Shown: positions 33,756 through 40,521 of the stretch, piece after piece
Layout of the letters: every line of letters starts with the position of its first letter
How positions within the stretch are numbered: the first letter of the stretch is position 1
Assembly: GCF_014199415.1 (NCBI RefSeq)
Contig: NZ_JACIJN010000011.1
Span: forward strand, 1 to 64,000
Direction: 5' to 3'
Source: Sphingomonas endophytica
GTDB taxonomy: Bacteria; Pseudomonadota; Alphaproteobacteria; Sphingomonadales; Sphingomonadaceae
Length of the DNA stretch: 64,000 nt
Program-made: the position numbers and the translations under genes
The notes under the pieces: model-generated
Databases searched by the model: none
The model's input: only the letters and a program-made list of their open reading frames with translations
Told to the model about the DNA's origin: nothing

Positions 33756-34085
33756 TCAGCCGCCGAGCGCTTCCTCGTCCGATTGCATTGTGGCCGACGG
33801 CGGCTTCAAGCCATCGCCGTAGGCAGTGGGATCTAACCCGAGCCGTCTGCTGAGAACCTCGAGCTGACGATGCCCCTGTGCCGTTCGCGCCAGTGCCTCA
33901 CCGATTGCCAGGTTGGCGGCGCCGATCGCGGCCAGAAATTGATGACCCACGGTCGGATTAAGCCGCTCGCTTGTTTGCGCCGAAACCGCCGCCTGCGCGA
34001 GTTCCCCTCCGGCGGCGAAAGTGTCCCTCAGCAAACGCTCGTACTGATGAAGGGCGGCCGCCAACCGTTCGGAGGGCGGTAGAAT
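33756..34085 (-). CDS. Helical protein in LuxR-type operon, start uncertain
   Basis: The coding frame ends at 33756 and contains a conserved-looking helical protein (RLAAALHQYERLLRDTFAAGGEL, FLAAIGAANLAIGEAL, QLEVLSRRLGLDP). No ATG or GTG fits between the upstream stop (34093) and the first helix. Candidates are ATT at 34085 or TTG at 34064, and a longer frame would overlap the LuxR-type gene. The amphipathic helices suggest protein-protein contact. Function unknown. Confidence 0.5.
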   Translation of the reverse strand: MLPPSERLAAALHQYERLLRDTFAAGGELAQAAVSAQTSERLNPTVGHQFLAAIGAANLAIGEALARTAQGHRQLEVLSRRLGLDPTAYGDGLKPPSATMQSDEEALGG

Positions 34086-34092
34086 GGTGCTG

Positions 34093-34608
34093 TCAGCGCA
34101 GAACGGCGCGAAGGACGTCGGAGACGATCCGGATGCCGACGGCAAGCATGCCGAAGGCGATGGCGCAGAGGATGGCGATTGCGAGTGGCCAGAAAAGTCG
34201 AATGAAGATGCTGAGGTCATTACCCGATGCCCCTGGTTGGCGAACTGGCAGCAGCCGCCGGTACTGGCTGCTGCTGTCAACCGGGCTGTCGGCTGAAGAT
34301 GGCGGCTCGGATACCCCGATAATGTGTAGTTGCACTTTATCCGGGTGGGTTGGCTTGCTCTCAAAATCGTGAAGTAATTCAGCTGCATGTCGGCGATTGC
34401 GTGCGCCAAGCGTTGTAATGGCCTCGGAAATGTAGGTGTTTACGGTGCCGACGCTCAGCCCCAACGCTGACGCAATTTCCTTCGACGTTTTGCGATCGAA
34501 GATCAGGCGCAGGCACTGCCTTTGACGCTCGGAAAGTCGACGAAGGTTTTCAGCTGGCAGATCGGAAAGGGGGGGTGTCGTTGAGTCGAGTGATGCCGAG
34601 CTATGCAA
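34093..34608 (-). CDS. LuxR-type HTH regulator with C-terminal membrane anchor
   Basis: Residues about 22-80 of this 171-residue protein form a LuxR/GerE helix-turn-helix (LSERQRQCLRLIFDRKTSKE, then IASALGLSVGTVNTYISEAI). A flexible linker follows, then a hydrophobic span near residues 136-160 (FWPLAIAILCAIAFGMLAVG). No receiver or autoinducer domain is present. DNA binding by a membrane-tethered protein with an N-terminal, rather than C-terminal, LuxR domain is unusual. It heads the four-gene operon down to 32,714. Confidence 0.78.
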   Translation of the reverse strand: MHSSASLDSTTPPLSDLPAENLRRLSERQRQCLRLIFDRKTSKEIASALGLSVGTVNTYISEAITTLGARNRRHAAELLHDFESKPTHPDKVQLHIIGVSEPPSSADSPVDSSSQYRRLLPVRQPGASGNDLSIFIRLFWPLAIAILCAIAFGMLAVGIRIVSDVLRAVLR

Positions 34609-34779
34609 GCCGCATCATCCTCGCGGCACCTGCATCGTGCCGCCCTGCGCCTGGCATCCGAATCTCGTAAGCCACCACGCCCCCCGTCCATCGCTGCCCC
34701 ATACCCACAGGTTCAGGGTAACGAGCCGATCGATTTGCATCAATGTGTGTAAAGGCTCGGGCGCCGATTAGGCCGTCGA

Positions 34780-35115
34780 TCAGCTCGCGAAGGCGTGGAT
34801 CACGGCAAGGATCGCAGCCCGCTGGTCTCCGGAAAGCGGTGCTATCGCATCCACGACGGTGCTCAATTCCTCATCGAGAGCACCTGCGCTGCGCTGGCCG
34901 GTCAGAAGCCAGTGCACATCGACCCCGGCCGCAGCCAGACTGGCAAAATAGCTCGCGCTCGGTTCAGTAAGGCCGGCTTCGTACTTGCCTTGCGAGTTGA
35001 GGCTGACAGACCCGATCGCAGCGAAATCTGTTTGATTTAGACCAAGCTGCCTCCGCGCGAGACGAAGCCGCGCGGGAAAATCTGCCAAATCTGCAAATTC
35101 AGCTTGCTCTTTCAC
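34780..35115 (-). CDS. Phage repressor, XRE-family helix-turn-helix
   Basis: From GTG 35115 (AGGA 4 nt upstream) the product is 111 residues: an XRE helix-turn-helix (FPARLRLARRQLGLNQTDFA, then SVSLNSQGKYEAGLTEPSASYFASL) followed by a short helical tail (LDEELSTVVDAIAPLSGDQR). There is no LexA-type peptidase domain, so induction would need another route. It faces the Cro/Ner-like gene across a short control region, the classic lysogeny switch layout. Longer starts at 35157 or 35301 would run into that region. Confidence 0.75.
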   Translation of the reverse strand: MKEQAEFADLADFPARLRLARRQLGLNQTDFAAIGSVSLNSQGKYEAGLTEPSASYFASLAAAGVDVHWLLTGQRSAGALDEELSTVVDAIAPLSGDQRAAILAVIHAFAS

Positions 35116-35141
35116 ACTATCCTGCGCATTATCGTATGGCT

Positions 35142-35169
35142 TTGCACAAAATGGCACATTTCCTATGTC
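35142..35169. promoter_or_regulatory. Divergent operator/promoter region of phage switch
   Basis: Two GCACA repeats (35144-35148 and 35154-35158), 10 bp apart and so on the same helix face, lie between the repressor and the Cro/Ner-like gene. TTGCAC (35142-35147) and TATGTC (35164-35169) with a 16-bp spacer could be a rightward promoter, which would favour Met 35195 as the first codon of the Cro/Ner-like gene. Confidence 0.35.
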
Positions 35170-35446
35170 TGCCCGAGTCTCAACTGCTGATGAGATGGTT
35201 CGCCTACGGGCTGTCGCTCGCCGAAACGAGCTCGTCGCAGCGGGCGTAAATATCTCAGAATGGGCGAGAGAACGAGGCTTCCACGTCAGCGCCGTCCACA
35301 ATGTCCTCGGAGGTCACCGCAGCTGCCGTCGCGGTAATTCGCACCGAATCGCCGTCGCACTGGGGATCAAGGAGGAGCCATATCTTTCGACGCGCGGCTC
35401 CGGCGACGATAGCGCCGTCGAAGTGGATCTGGTGCCCGCCCGATGA
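35165..35446 (+). CDS. Cro/Ner-like DNA-binding protein
   Basis: The 93-residue product contains the motif of a phage DNA-binding family (ISEWARERGFHVSAVHNVLG, then a RRGNSHRIAVALGIK segment), a helix-turn-helix related to Ner/Cro-type early regulators. It is divergent from the repressor and first in the early operon, so it probably blocks repressor synthesis upon induction. Starts at ATG 35165 or, more consistent with the promoter, ATG 35195. Its stop overlaps the next gene (ATGA). Confidence 0.7.
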   Translation: MSARVSTADEMVRLRAVARRNELVAAGVNISEWARERGFHVSAVHNVLGGHRSCRRGNSHRIAVALGIKEEPYLSTRGSGDDSAVEVDLVPAR

Positions 35447-35637
35447 GCCCTCGCGATCGCACCCCTGCACCCAGCGCCCCAGTTTACCCCATCGACCGCT
35501 GGCAGGTCGGTCGGTCGCCGCGCGCCATCTCATTCCTCCGGCGCGGTGAAGCAGTCTGCCCATCCCTGTTGACTGCGACCTCGGGCGCCGGACGTCACCT
35601 GCGTTCGGCGCCACTTTTCGCGGCCAAGCGCGCATGA
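35443..35637 (+). CDS. Small early phage protein, 64 residues
   Basis: Both ends overlap neighbours by ATGA junctions (start 35443, stop 35637), which argues for a real coupled gene. The product opens MSPRDRTPAPSAPVYPIDRW and is basic and Pro/Ser/Arg-rich, without recognisable domain. It may be a short regulatory peptide of the early operon. Confidence 0.5.
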   Translation: MSPRDRTPAPSAPVYPIDRWQVGRSPRAISFLRRGEAVCPSLLTATSGAGRHLRSAPLFAAKRA

Positions 35638-36113
35638 CCAAGGCGCACGCCGCGCTGAGCTACGAGCAGGCGCAGGCGCGTATTGCCGAGCGGCTTGGGT
35701 CGAAGCGTGCTGCGGCGATCGCCGGCGTCGCGCTGCGCACCTTCTACGATTGGGGCGACCCGGACGTCGACCGCACGATCCCGATTGCGGCGGCCGAGAA
35801 GCTCGATCGCGCCTATCTCGCCGCCGGCGGCGACTGCATGCCGTTCCTCGACACGCTCACCCTGCGGCTGAGCGTCGCGCGCGAGGCGTGCTTTGCCGAC
35901 CCGCGCGCGCTGGTCGATGTCGCTGCCCGCTTCGCCAAGGAAGCCGGCGAATTCAGCGCGGCGACGTTCCACGCCAGCCGGCCTGATGCGACCGCTGCGG
36001 ACATGGCGGCGGTCGGCAAGGAAGGGCTCGAGGCGATCGGCGCCGCCCAGTCGGTGGTCAGCGCGGTCGGCGGCATCGCCGCCGCCGCGCGCGCGCCGCC
36101 CGACACCGGCTGA
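35634..36113 (+). CDS. Phage HTH protein, CII-like
   Basis: The N-terminal 60 residues of this 159-residue protein contain a helix-turn-helix-like stretch (ARIAERLGSKRAAAIAGVAL, RTFYDWGDPD) followed by AAEKLDRAYLAAGGD, reminiscent of CII-type early regulators. The C-terminal half is an Ala-rich helix. It overlaps the upstream gene by 4 nt. The role as early transcription regulator is inferred from fold resemblance and position. Confidence 0.6.
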   Translation: MTKAHAALSYEQAQARIAERLGSKRAAAIAGVALRTFYDWGDPDVDRTIPIAAAEKLDRAYLAAGGDCMPFLDTLTLRLSVAREACFADPRALVDVAARFAKEAGEFSAATFHASRPDATAADMAAVGKEGLEAIGAAQSVVSAVGGIAAAARAPPDTG

Positions 36114-36204
36114 CGCGCCGCCGCGCACCCGTTCCGACCTGCCCGCCGGACCCGATCGCCTCGTGCTTTCGGGGACGGCTTTCTGCTGCCTGAAAGGCGC
36201 GCCT

Positions 36205-36558
36205 GTGCCCCCCAACGAACTCGACTCGATCCGGTCAGCGATCAACATGCTGCGCGGCGAACTCGCCGAGGCGAACGATGGCGACGACTTCGCCCTCCCG
36301 GTGCGCGACCTGACCGAGGCGGTGCGCGTGCTCGCCAGCACCGGCACCGAATGCCAGTCGTTCCCGCCGGGCGGCACGCCGCGCGATCTCGACACGATCT
36401 GGTGCCTGCTGGTCGATCAGGAACAGCTGCTGCGCCGCCGCCTGCTCGACGCGCCGGAGTCGCACCGCGCGTTGCCGGTGGCGCTCGCGCACGTCAGCCG
36501 CGCGGTCAACGCTATGCTCGCCGCTTTCTACCGCCGGCGGCGGAGCGCGCGCGCGTGA
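36205..36558 (+). CDS. Early phage protein, helical, 117 residues
   Basis: Starts at GTG 36205 and overlaps the following gene by GTGA. The product opens VPPNELDSIRSAINMLRGEL and is helical with alternating acidic and hydrophobic residues and a basic C-terminus (FYRRRRSARA). No family was recognised. A 91-nt gap separates it from the CII-like gene. Confidence 0.5.
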   Translation: MPPNELDSIRSAINMLRGELAEANDGDDFALPVRDLTEAVRVLASTGTECQSFPPGGTPRDLDTIWCLLVDQEQLLRRRLLDAPESHRALPVALAHVSRAVNAMLAAFYRRRRSARA

Positions 36559-36755
36559 CGCCGCCGCCGGAGCGCCGCTACGCGGTCGGCGCGCACTTCG
36601 CCTTGCCGCTGTCGATCGCCGCGGTGGTGCTCGGCCTCGCGCCGCTCGCGATCCTCTACCTCAATGCCACGCGGCTCGCGCTGGCGGCGCTGACCCTCGT
36701 CCTCGTCCTCGTGCTCGCGATCCTGCGCGCGATGCTCTTTCCCGGAGACCGCTGA
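36555..36755 (+). CDS. Small two-span membrane protein of early operon
   Basis: A 66-residue product from GTG 36555 with two hydrophobic segments (about residues 15-35 and 40-60) separated by NATR. It is coupled at both ends: GTGA with the upstream stop and TGATG with the downstream start. Small membrane proteins in phage early operons often serve superinfection exclusion, but nothing here proves that. Confidence 0.5.
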   Translation: MTPPPERRYAVGAHFALPLSIAAVVLGLAPLAILYLNATRLALAALTLVLVLVLAILRAMLFPGDR

Positions 36756-36976
36756 TGCGTCACGTCACCGCCGCCGCGCCGCGCCGCCACGATCGCGCCC
36801 GCGCCGCCCCGCCAATTCCCCCTCATCGCGCACGACGTGCGTCGCGGCTGACGCCGCTCGACGTGGTGTCGTTGCAGGCGATCGCCGGCTTCCTCGGGCC
36901 GCTCCCGGTAATCCAACTCGGCCACCTGCTGTTTGGCTGGCCGAGCGTCACCGTGATGTTCGGCGGGCAGGGATGA
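36755..36976 (+). CDS. Small early phage protein, 73 residues
   Basis: The N-terminal 30 residues are Arg/His/Pro-rich and the C-terminal half is hydrophobic (PLDVVSLQAIAGFLGPLPVI region), possibly membrane-associated. The start overlaps the upstream stop by one base and the stop overlaps the GcrA-like start (ATGA). Function unknown. Confidence 0.45.
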   Translation: MRHVTAAAPRRHDRARAAPPIPPHRARRASRLTPLDVVSLQAIAGFLGPLPVIQLGHLLFGWPSVTVMFGGQG

Positions 36977-37335
36977 TGTCCGACCGTGCCGCCTATTTCT
37001 GGTCGGACGCCGCCGTCGACCAGCTATGCCGGTTGAAGGCCACCGGCCTGACGAGCGGCGCGATCGCCGCCGAGCTGGGCACCAGCCGCAACGCGGTGAT
37101 GGGGCGGATCCACCGCCTCCGCGCCGCCGGTGACAAGCGAGTGCCGCCAGCCGGCGCTGGCGCGGCCGTGCCGAAGCGTCCAGCCAAACGCGCGCTGGTC
37201 GAGCGGCTCGCCGAATTGATGGCGCTGCGCGATCCGACGCTCGCCTCCGCGGCCTTCCAGCTGGGCGTCAGTCGCAAGCTGATCGACGCGGCCTGGGCGC
37301 AGATCGTCGCCGATCTCGGCTGGCAGGCATCGTGA
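36973..37335 (+). CDS. GcrA-like DNA-binding protein
   Basis: The N-terminal half of this 120-residue protein matches the GcrA helix-turn-helix: a WSDAAVDQLCRLKATGLTSG segment followed by AIAAELGTSRNAVMGRIHRL. In Caulobacter, GcrA activates cell-cycle promoters bearing CcrM-methylated sites, and phages can carry homologues. The C-terminal half has a second HTH-like stretch (TLASAAFQLGVSRKLIDAAW) not typical of GcrA. It could redirect host transcription during early infection. Overlaps both neighbours by 4 nt. Confidence 0.72.
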   Translation: MMSDRAAYFWSDAAVDQLCRLKATGLTSGAIAAELGTSRNAVMGRIHRLRAAGDKRVPPAGAGAAVPKRPAKRALVERLAELMALRDPTLASAAFQLGVSRKLIDAAWAQIVADLGWQAS

Positions 37336-37493
37336 CCCGCCGCCGCCTCAGCCTGTTTGGACGTCTTCAGACGACCGCTTCTCCGGCCGATTCGGGGAGC
37401 CGGCCGGTGGCGACCCCCCTCCCCGAAACCAGCAAGCCGGCGGCCGTCACCGCCGGTGCGCCTTCACGCAAGCCGGAGACCCGCGGTGACTAG
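37332..37493 (+). CDS. Small early phage protein, 53 residues
   Basis: GTG 37332 overlaps the GcrA-like stop (GTGA), and the stop at 37491-37493 lies 8 nt inside the ParB-like gene. The product begins VTRRRLSLFGRLQTTASPAD and is basic, Pro/Ser/Thr-rich and probably disordered. Coupled spacing supports a real gene. Function unknown. Confidence 0.4.
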   Translation: MTRRRLSLFGRLQTTASPADSGSRPVATPLPETSKPAAVTAGAPSRKPETRGD

Positions 37494-39348
37494 CACAACG
37501 CTGACGATCGACCAGATCCGCCTTTCGCCGTTCAACGTCCGCAACCGGATCCCCACGGCCGAGGATACCGCCACGCTCGAGGCGTCGATCCTCGTCGAGG
37601 GGCTGCGCGTGCCCGTAGACGTCCACCGGATGCGCGACTCGAAGCTGTACGGCGCGTTCGCCGGGCGGCGGCGCTATTACGCGATCAAGCGGCTGGTCGA
37701 GCGCGGCGACCTCGCGCGCGACTGGCCGGTCCCGCACAAGGTCCACACCGCGAGCGACGCCGAGCTGACCGAGATGTCGATCAGCGAAAACCTGATCCGC
37801 AAGGACATGGAGGAGCACGAGCTGTACGCCGGGGTCGCCAAGGCGGCGGCGCTCGGGCACAGCGCGGCGCAGATCGCACGCAACCTCGGCCAGTCGGACG
37901 TCCGCAAGGTCGAGCGCTGGATGCGGCTCGGGCAGCTCGCGCCGCCGGTGTTCAGCGCGCTGGTGGCGGGCACGATCGCGATCGACCAGGCGATGGCGTA
38001 TGGCGGCACCGCCGACCGCGAGCTGCAGGCCGTCACCTTCGCGCGGCTGCCGTCGTTCGCGTCACCAGCGCAGATTCGCGCGGCGATGAAGATCGGCGAC
38101 ACGGTGTTGCGCCGCCACCTGACCTTCGTCGGCGAGGCGATCTACCGCGCCGCCGGCGGGCGCTACGAGCTCGACCTGTACGCCGAGGACGCAAACGAGC
38201 GCGGCCGCATCGTCGACGAGGGCAAGCTCGCGGCGCTGGTCGAGGAGAAGCTCGCCACGATCCGCGAGCAGGTCCGCGAGACCACCGGCCGTCCCGAGCT
38301 GCGCTTCATCCCCGCGCCGCCGCTGTTCGTCGGGCAAGTCGACAACCAGCTCGCGATCACGCCGACCCGCAAGGGCGACCGGCTCGTGCTGCCCGACAAC
38401 CCCGCGGTCGTTGCCTGCATCCAGATCGATGCCGGCGGCGCGCCCGCGATCAGTTACTGGTGGGAAACCCGCAAGGCGAAATTCGGCGGCGAGAAGCCGG
38501 CGACCGTCACCCCGGTGTCGTCAGGGCCGATCGGTCACGCCGCCGTCGACGCCAGCGCCCGGGGCAAGGCCGACGCCGCGATCCGGCGCGAGGAGGGGCT
38601 CGGCCCCGACGCGACCTTCACGCTGAGCGCGCAGCGCAAGGCGATCCTGCGCGCGGCGCTCATCGATGACGCCGAGGCCGGGGGCACCGCCGCGCTCGAT
38701 TATCTCGTGTTCGCGCAGGCGCGCGCGCTGCTCGCCACCCCCGGCGGCGCAGCGGAGCGGATCGGGATGCGCACGATCGGCGGCGATGCGATGCCGGGCG
38801 TGTCGCACGACGCGCACGCGCTCGCGCACAAGCACCTCGGCGCGATCCCGGCGACGCAGACGACCGCCGCCGCGATCGAGCGGATCCGGGCGCGGCCGTT
38901 CCTCGCCGAGCCGAACGTCGACGCCGCCTTCCTGCGCTACCGCGACGAGGATCCGCAGGTGAAGAACGTCACCGCCGCGCTGGTCGCGGGCTTCGCGCTC
39001 GATCGCAGCCTCGCGAGCGAAGACTATCGGGTGCCGATCCACGACGTCGTCGCGCACCTGGTCGGCGCCGATCGCGACGACGCGGTTCGCCGCCGCTACT
39101 GGACGCCGACCGCCGAGCTGCTCGAGCTCTTCCCGCGCGCCAAGCGCGACGCGATCGGCGCGCCGTTCGTCGACCGCGCGACGCACCGCGCGTGGAGCAA
39201 GCTCACGTCGCGCGATCTCACCGCTGCGGTCCACGCCGCGGTGACGCGCGCGGGCGGCAAGGGGGCAGGGTGGGTCCACCCGCTGCTGCGCTTCACCAGC
39301 CCGTTCCTCGCCCATCAAGCAATCGCACAGGAGGCACGCGCTTCATGA
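37486..39348 (+). CDS. ParB/RepB-like N-terminal domain protein
   Basis: The 620-residue protein begins at GTG 37486 with a ParB/sulfiredoxin-like nuclease domain: TIDQIRLSPFNVRNR, GAFAGRRRYYAIKRLVE and the box MSISENLIRKDMEEHE, followed by the ParB helix-turn-helix (HSAAQIARNLGQSDVRKVERWM). The C-terminal 350 residues are not typical of chromosomal ParB and include a WWETRKAKFGG segment. Plasmid-like phages use ParB with ParA for segregation, but no ParA is nearby, so a role as an early DNA-binding or nuclease protein is as likely. The stop overlaps the AlpA-like start. Confidence 0.78.
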   Translation: MTSTTLTIDQIRLSPFNVRNRIPTAEDTATLEASILVEGLRVPVDVHRMRDSKLYGAFAGRRRYYAIKRLVERGDLARDWPVPHKVHTASDAELTEMSISENLIRKDMEEHELYAGVAKAAALGHSAAQIARNLGQSDVRKVERWMRLGQLAPPVFSALVAGTIAIDQAMAYGGTADRELQAVTFARLPSFASPAQIRAAMKIGDTVLRRHLTFVGEAIYRAAGGRYELDLYAEDANERGRIVDEGKLAALVEEKLATIREQVRETTGRPELRFIPAPPLFVGQVDNQLAITPTRKGDRLVLPDNPAVVACIQIDAGGAPAISYWWETRKAKFGGEKPATVTPVSSGPIGHAAVDASARGKADAAIRREEGLGPDATFTLSAQRKAILRAALIDDAEAGGTAALDYLVFAQARALLATPGGAAERIGMRTIGGDAMPGVSHDAHALAHKHLGAIPATQTTAAAIERIRARPFLAEPNVDAAFLRYRDEDPQVKNVTAALVAGFALDRSLASEDYRVPIHDVVAHLVGADRDDAVRRRYWTPTAELLELFPRAKRDAIGAPFVDRATHRAWSKLTSRDLTAAVHAAVTRAGGKGAGWVHPLLRFTSPFLAHQAIAQEARAS

Positions 39349-39584
39349 CTGCTCGATCACCCCGCACCCTCGCGCAAGCCAAGCGTGATGGTTGCCCGGC
39401 CAATCGCGGCCGCTTCCTTCGCATCACGGACGTGATCGCCACGACGGGGCTTAGCCGCACCTCGATCTATCGGCTTATCGGAAGGGGCGACTTCCCGAAG
39501 CCGGTGCAGCTCACCGCCCGCTCCGTTGGCTGGTGGGAGGCAGACGTAACGACGTGGCTCGAGCAGCGCCTTTCCGCTGCCTGA
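39345..39584 (+). CDS. alpA: AlpA-family phage regulator
   Basis: The 79-residue product has the AlpA/excisionase MerR-like helix-turn-helix: FLRITDVIATTGLSRTSIYR, LIGRGDFPKPVQLTARSVGW and WWEADVTTWLEQR, matching the usual RxxEVxxxTGLSRSTIYRxxxxGxFPxPxxLgxRavgW pattern. AlpA activates integrase genes of P4-type elements or acts as an excisionase. ATG 39345 overlaps the ParB-like stop. It is the last recognisable phage gene, and no integrase follows. Confidence 0.85.
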   Translation: MTARSPRTLAQAKRDGCPANRGRFLRITDVIATTGLSRTSIYRLIGRGDFPKPVQLTARSVGWWEADVTTWLEQRLSAA

Positions 39585-40521
39585 GCGTTCCCAATCCGGG
39601 GGCACTCAAGGGGGCACCGGTCAGGGCAAAAACATCAAGTTTGGTGAGCACCAGAGGGCTTAATGAGCAATAATCGGCAGCAGTCCCTTCCACCAACCCT
39701 TCGATCCGAACGGTTCCCAAACACCCCTCCGGTGCCCCAGTCCCCTTGGGGAACGGCTTGTCCGTCGTTCCGGATGGTCGCGCCAACCGGTCGAAAGGCC
39801 AAGGTGGCGATCGCCCCTCGCGGCGGAGCGCGACTTTCCGCAGCGTCCGCAATAAAATCCAGAGGCGTAAGAGCGCTCGCGAAGAGGATGCTCCGCTATT
39901 GCTGGGGCCAGCGAATCCAAGCGAAGCAGTTCAACAAGGAACCATCGATCTGCCAGGGGGTGTCGTGGCATGGGATGATAAGGCGCGCTCCAGCCCTCAA
40001 GGGGAGGAAACAGCGAAGCGCGCCAGCCCTTACGAGCCGGATAGGTTGATGGTAACAAACTTATATCATTGCAATCGAGGCCATTCGCTCGACCCGAGAC
40101 TTTGACCTACTTTGGAACACTTGACTGAAGGTCGAGGTGCCGTCGCTGCGGGACAGGTCAGCGCCGTTCAGACCAGCAATGCGCCGCGCCGGTAATTGAC
40201 CGTCGCACGCTTGCGCATCGACCAGCCTGCTACGCCAAAAATCCCGGCAGCATCATCGCCGAGGTCGCCGGCTCGGGAACCGGTGCCGCGATGACACCCC
40301 CCGCCGGACGCAGAACCCCGCCCTTCCGCGCCGGTGGCTTGCCGTATCATTCTGAAACTTGGCCGCGGTGCGCGAGCGCGACGTTGTTCATTGCCGGCTG
40401 GCGCCTCCGACAAACAGCCTTACCAGCAAGGCGAAAGAGGCCAGCCTGCCAGCCGTGCACTTCAGGTTGGCTTGATCTCGGGCAAGGCAATCGAAGTCAG
40501 CTTGAACTTCATGCTATTTTC
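39585..40521. other. Non-coding region at phage/chromosome boundary
   Basis: About 940 nt without an intact gene. It starts with a direct repeat GGGGGCAC TCAA GGGGGCAC (about 39,598-39,617) just after alpA, of a kind often seen near P4-type integration modules, and contains a broken PEP-CTERM coding end (40,168-40,300, minus strand). Open frames at 39,660-40,058 and elsewhere have no ribosome site or homology. It probably contains a prophage attachment end. Confidence 0.4.
40168..40300 (-). pseudogene. Remnant of PEP-CTERM exported protein, frameshifted
   Basis: On the minus strand one frame encodes VPEPATSAMMLPGF, the sorting signal start, and then stops. The adjacent frame continues the expected hydrophobic and basic end (GIFGVAGWSMRKRATVNYRR). 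The switch falls at a T5 run (about 40,238-40,242), so a single indel splits the signal. Upstream sequence does not extend to a full protein. PEP-CTERM signals direct exosortase-dependent sorting of secreted proteins in polysaccharide-producing proteobacteria. Confidence 0.6.

Noticed and set aside
39660-40058. 132-residue minus-strand frame between alpA and the PEP-CTERM remnant
   Set aside because: No ribosome site or family resemblance. The region behaves as non-coding boundary DNA.
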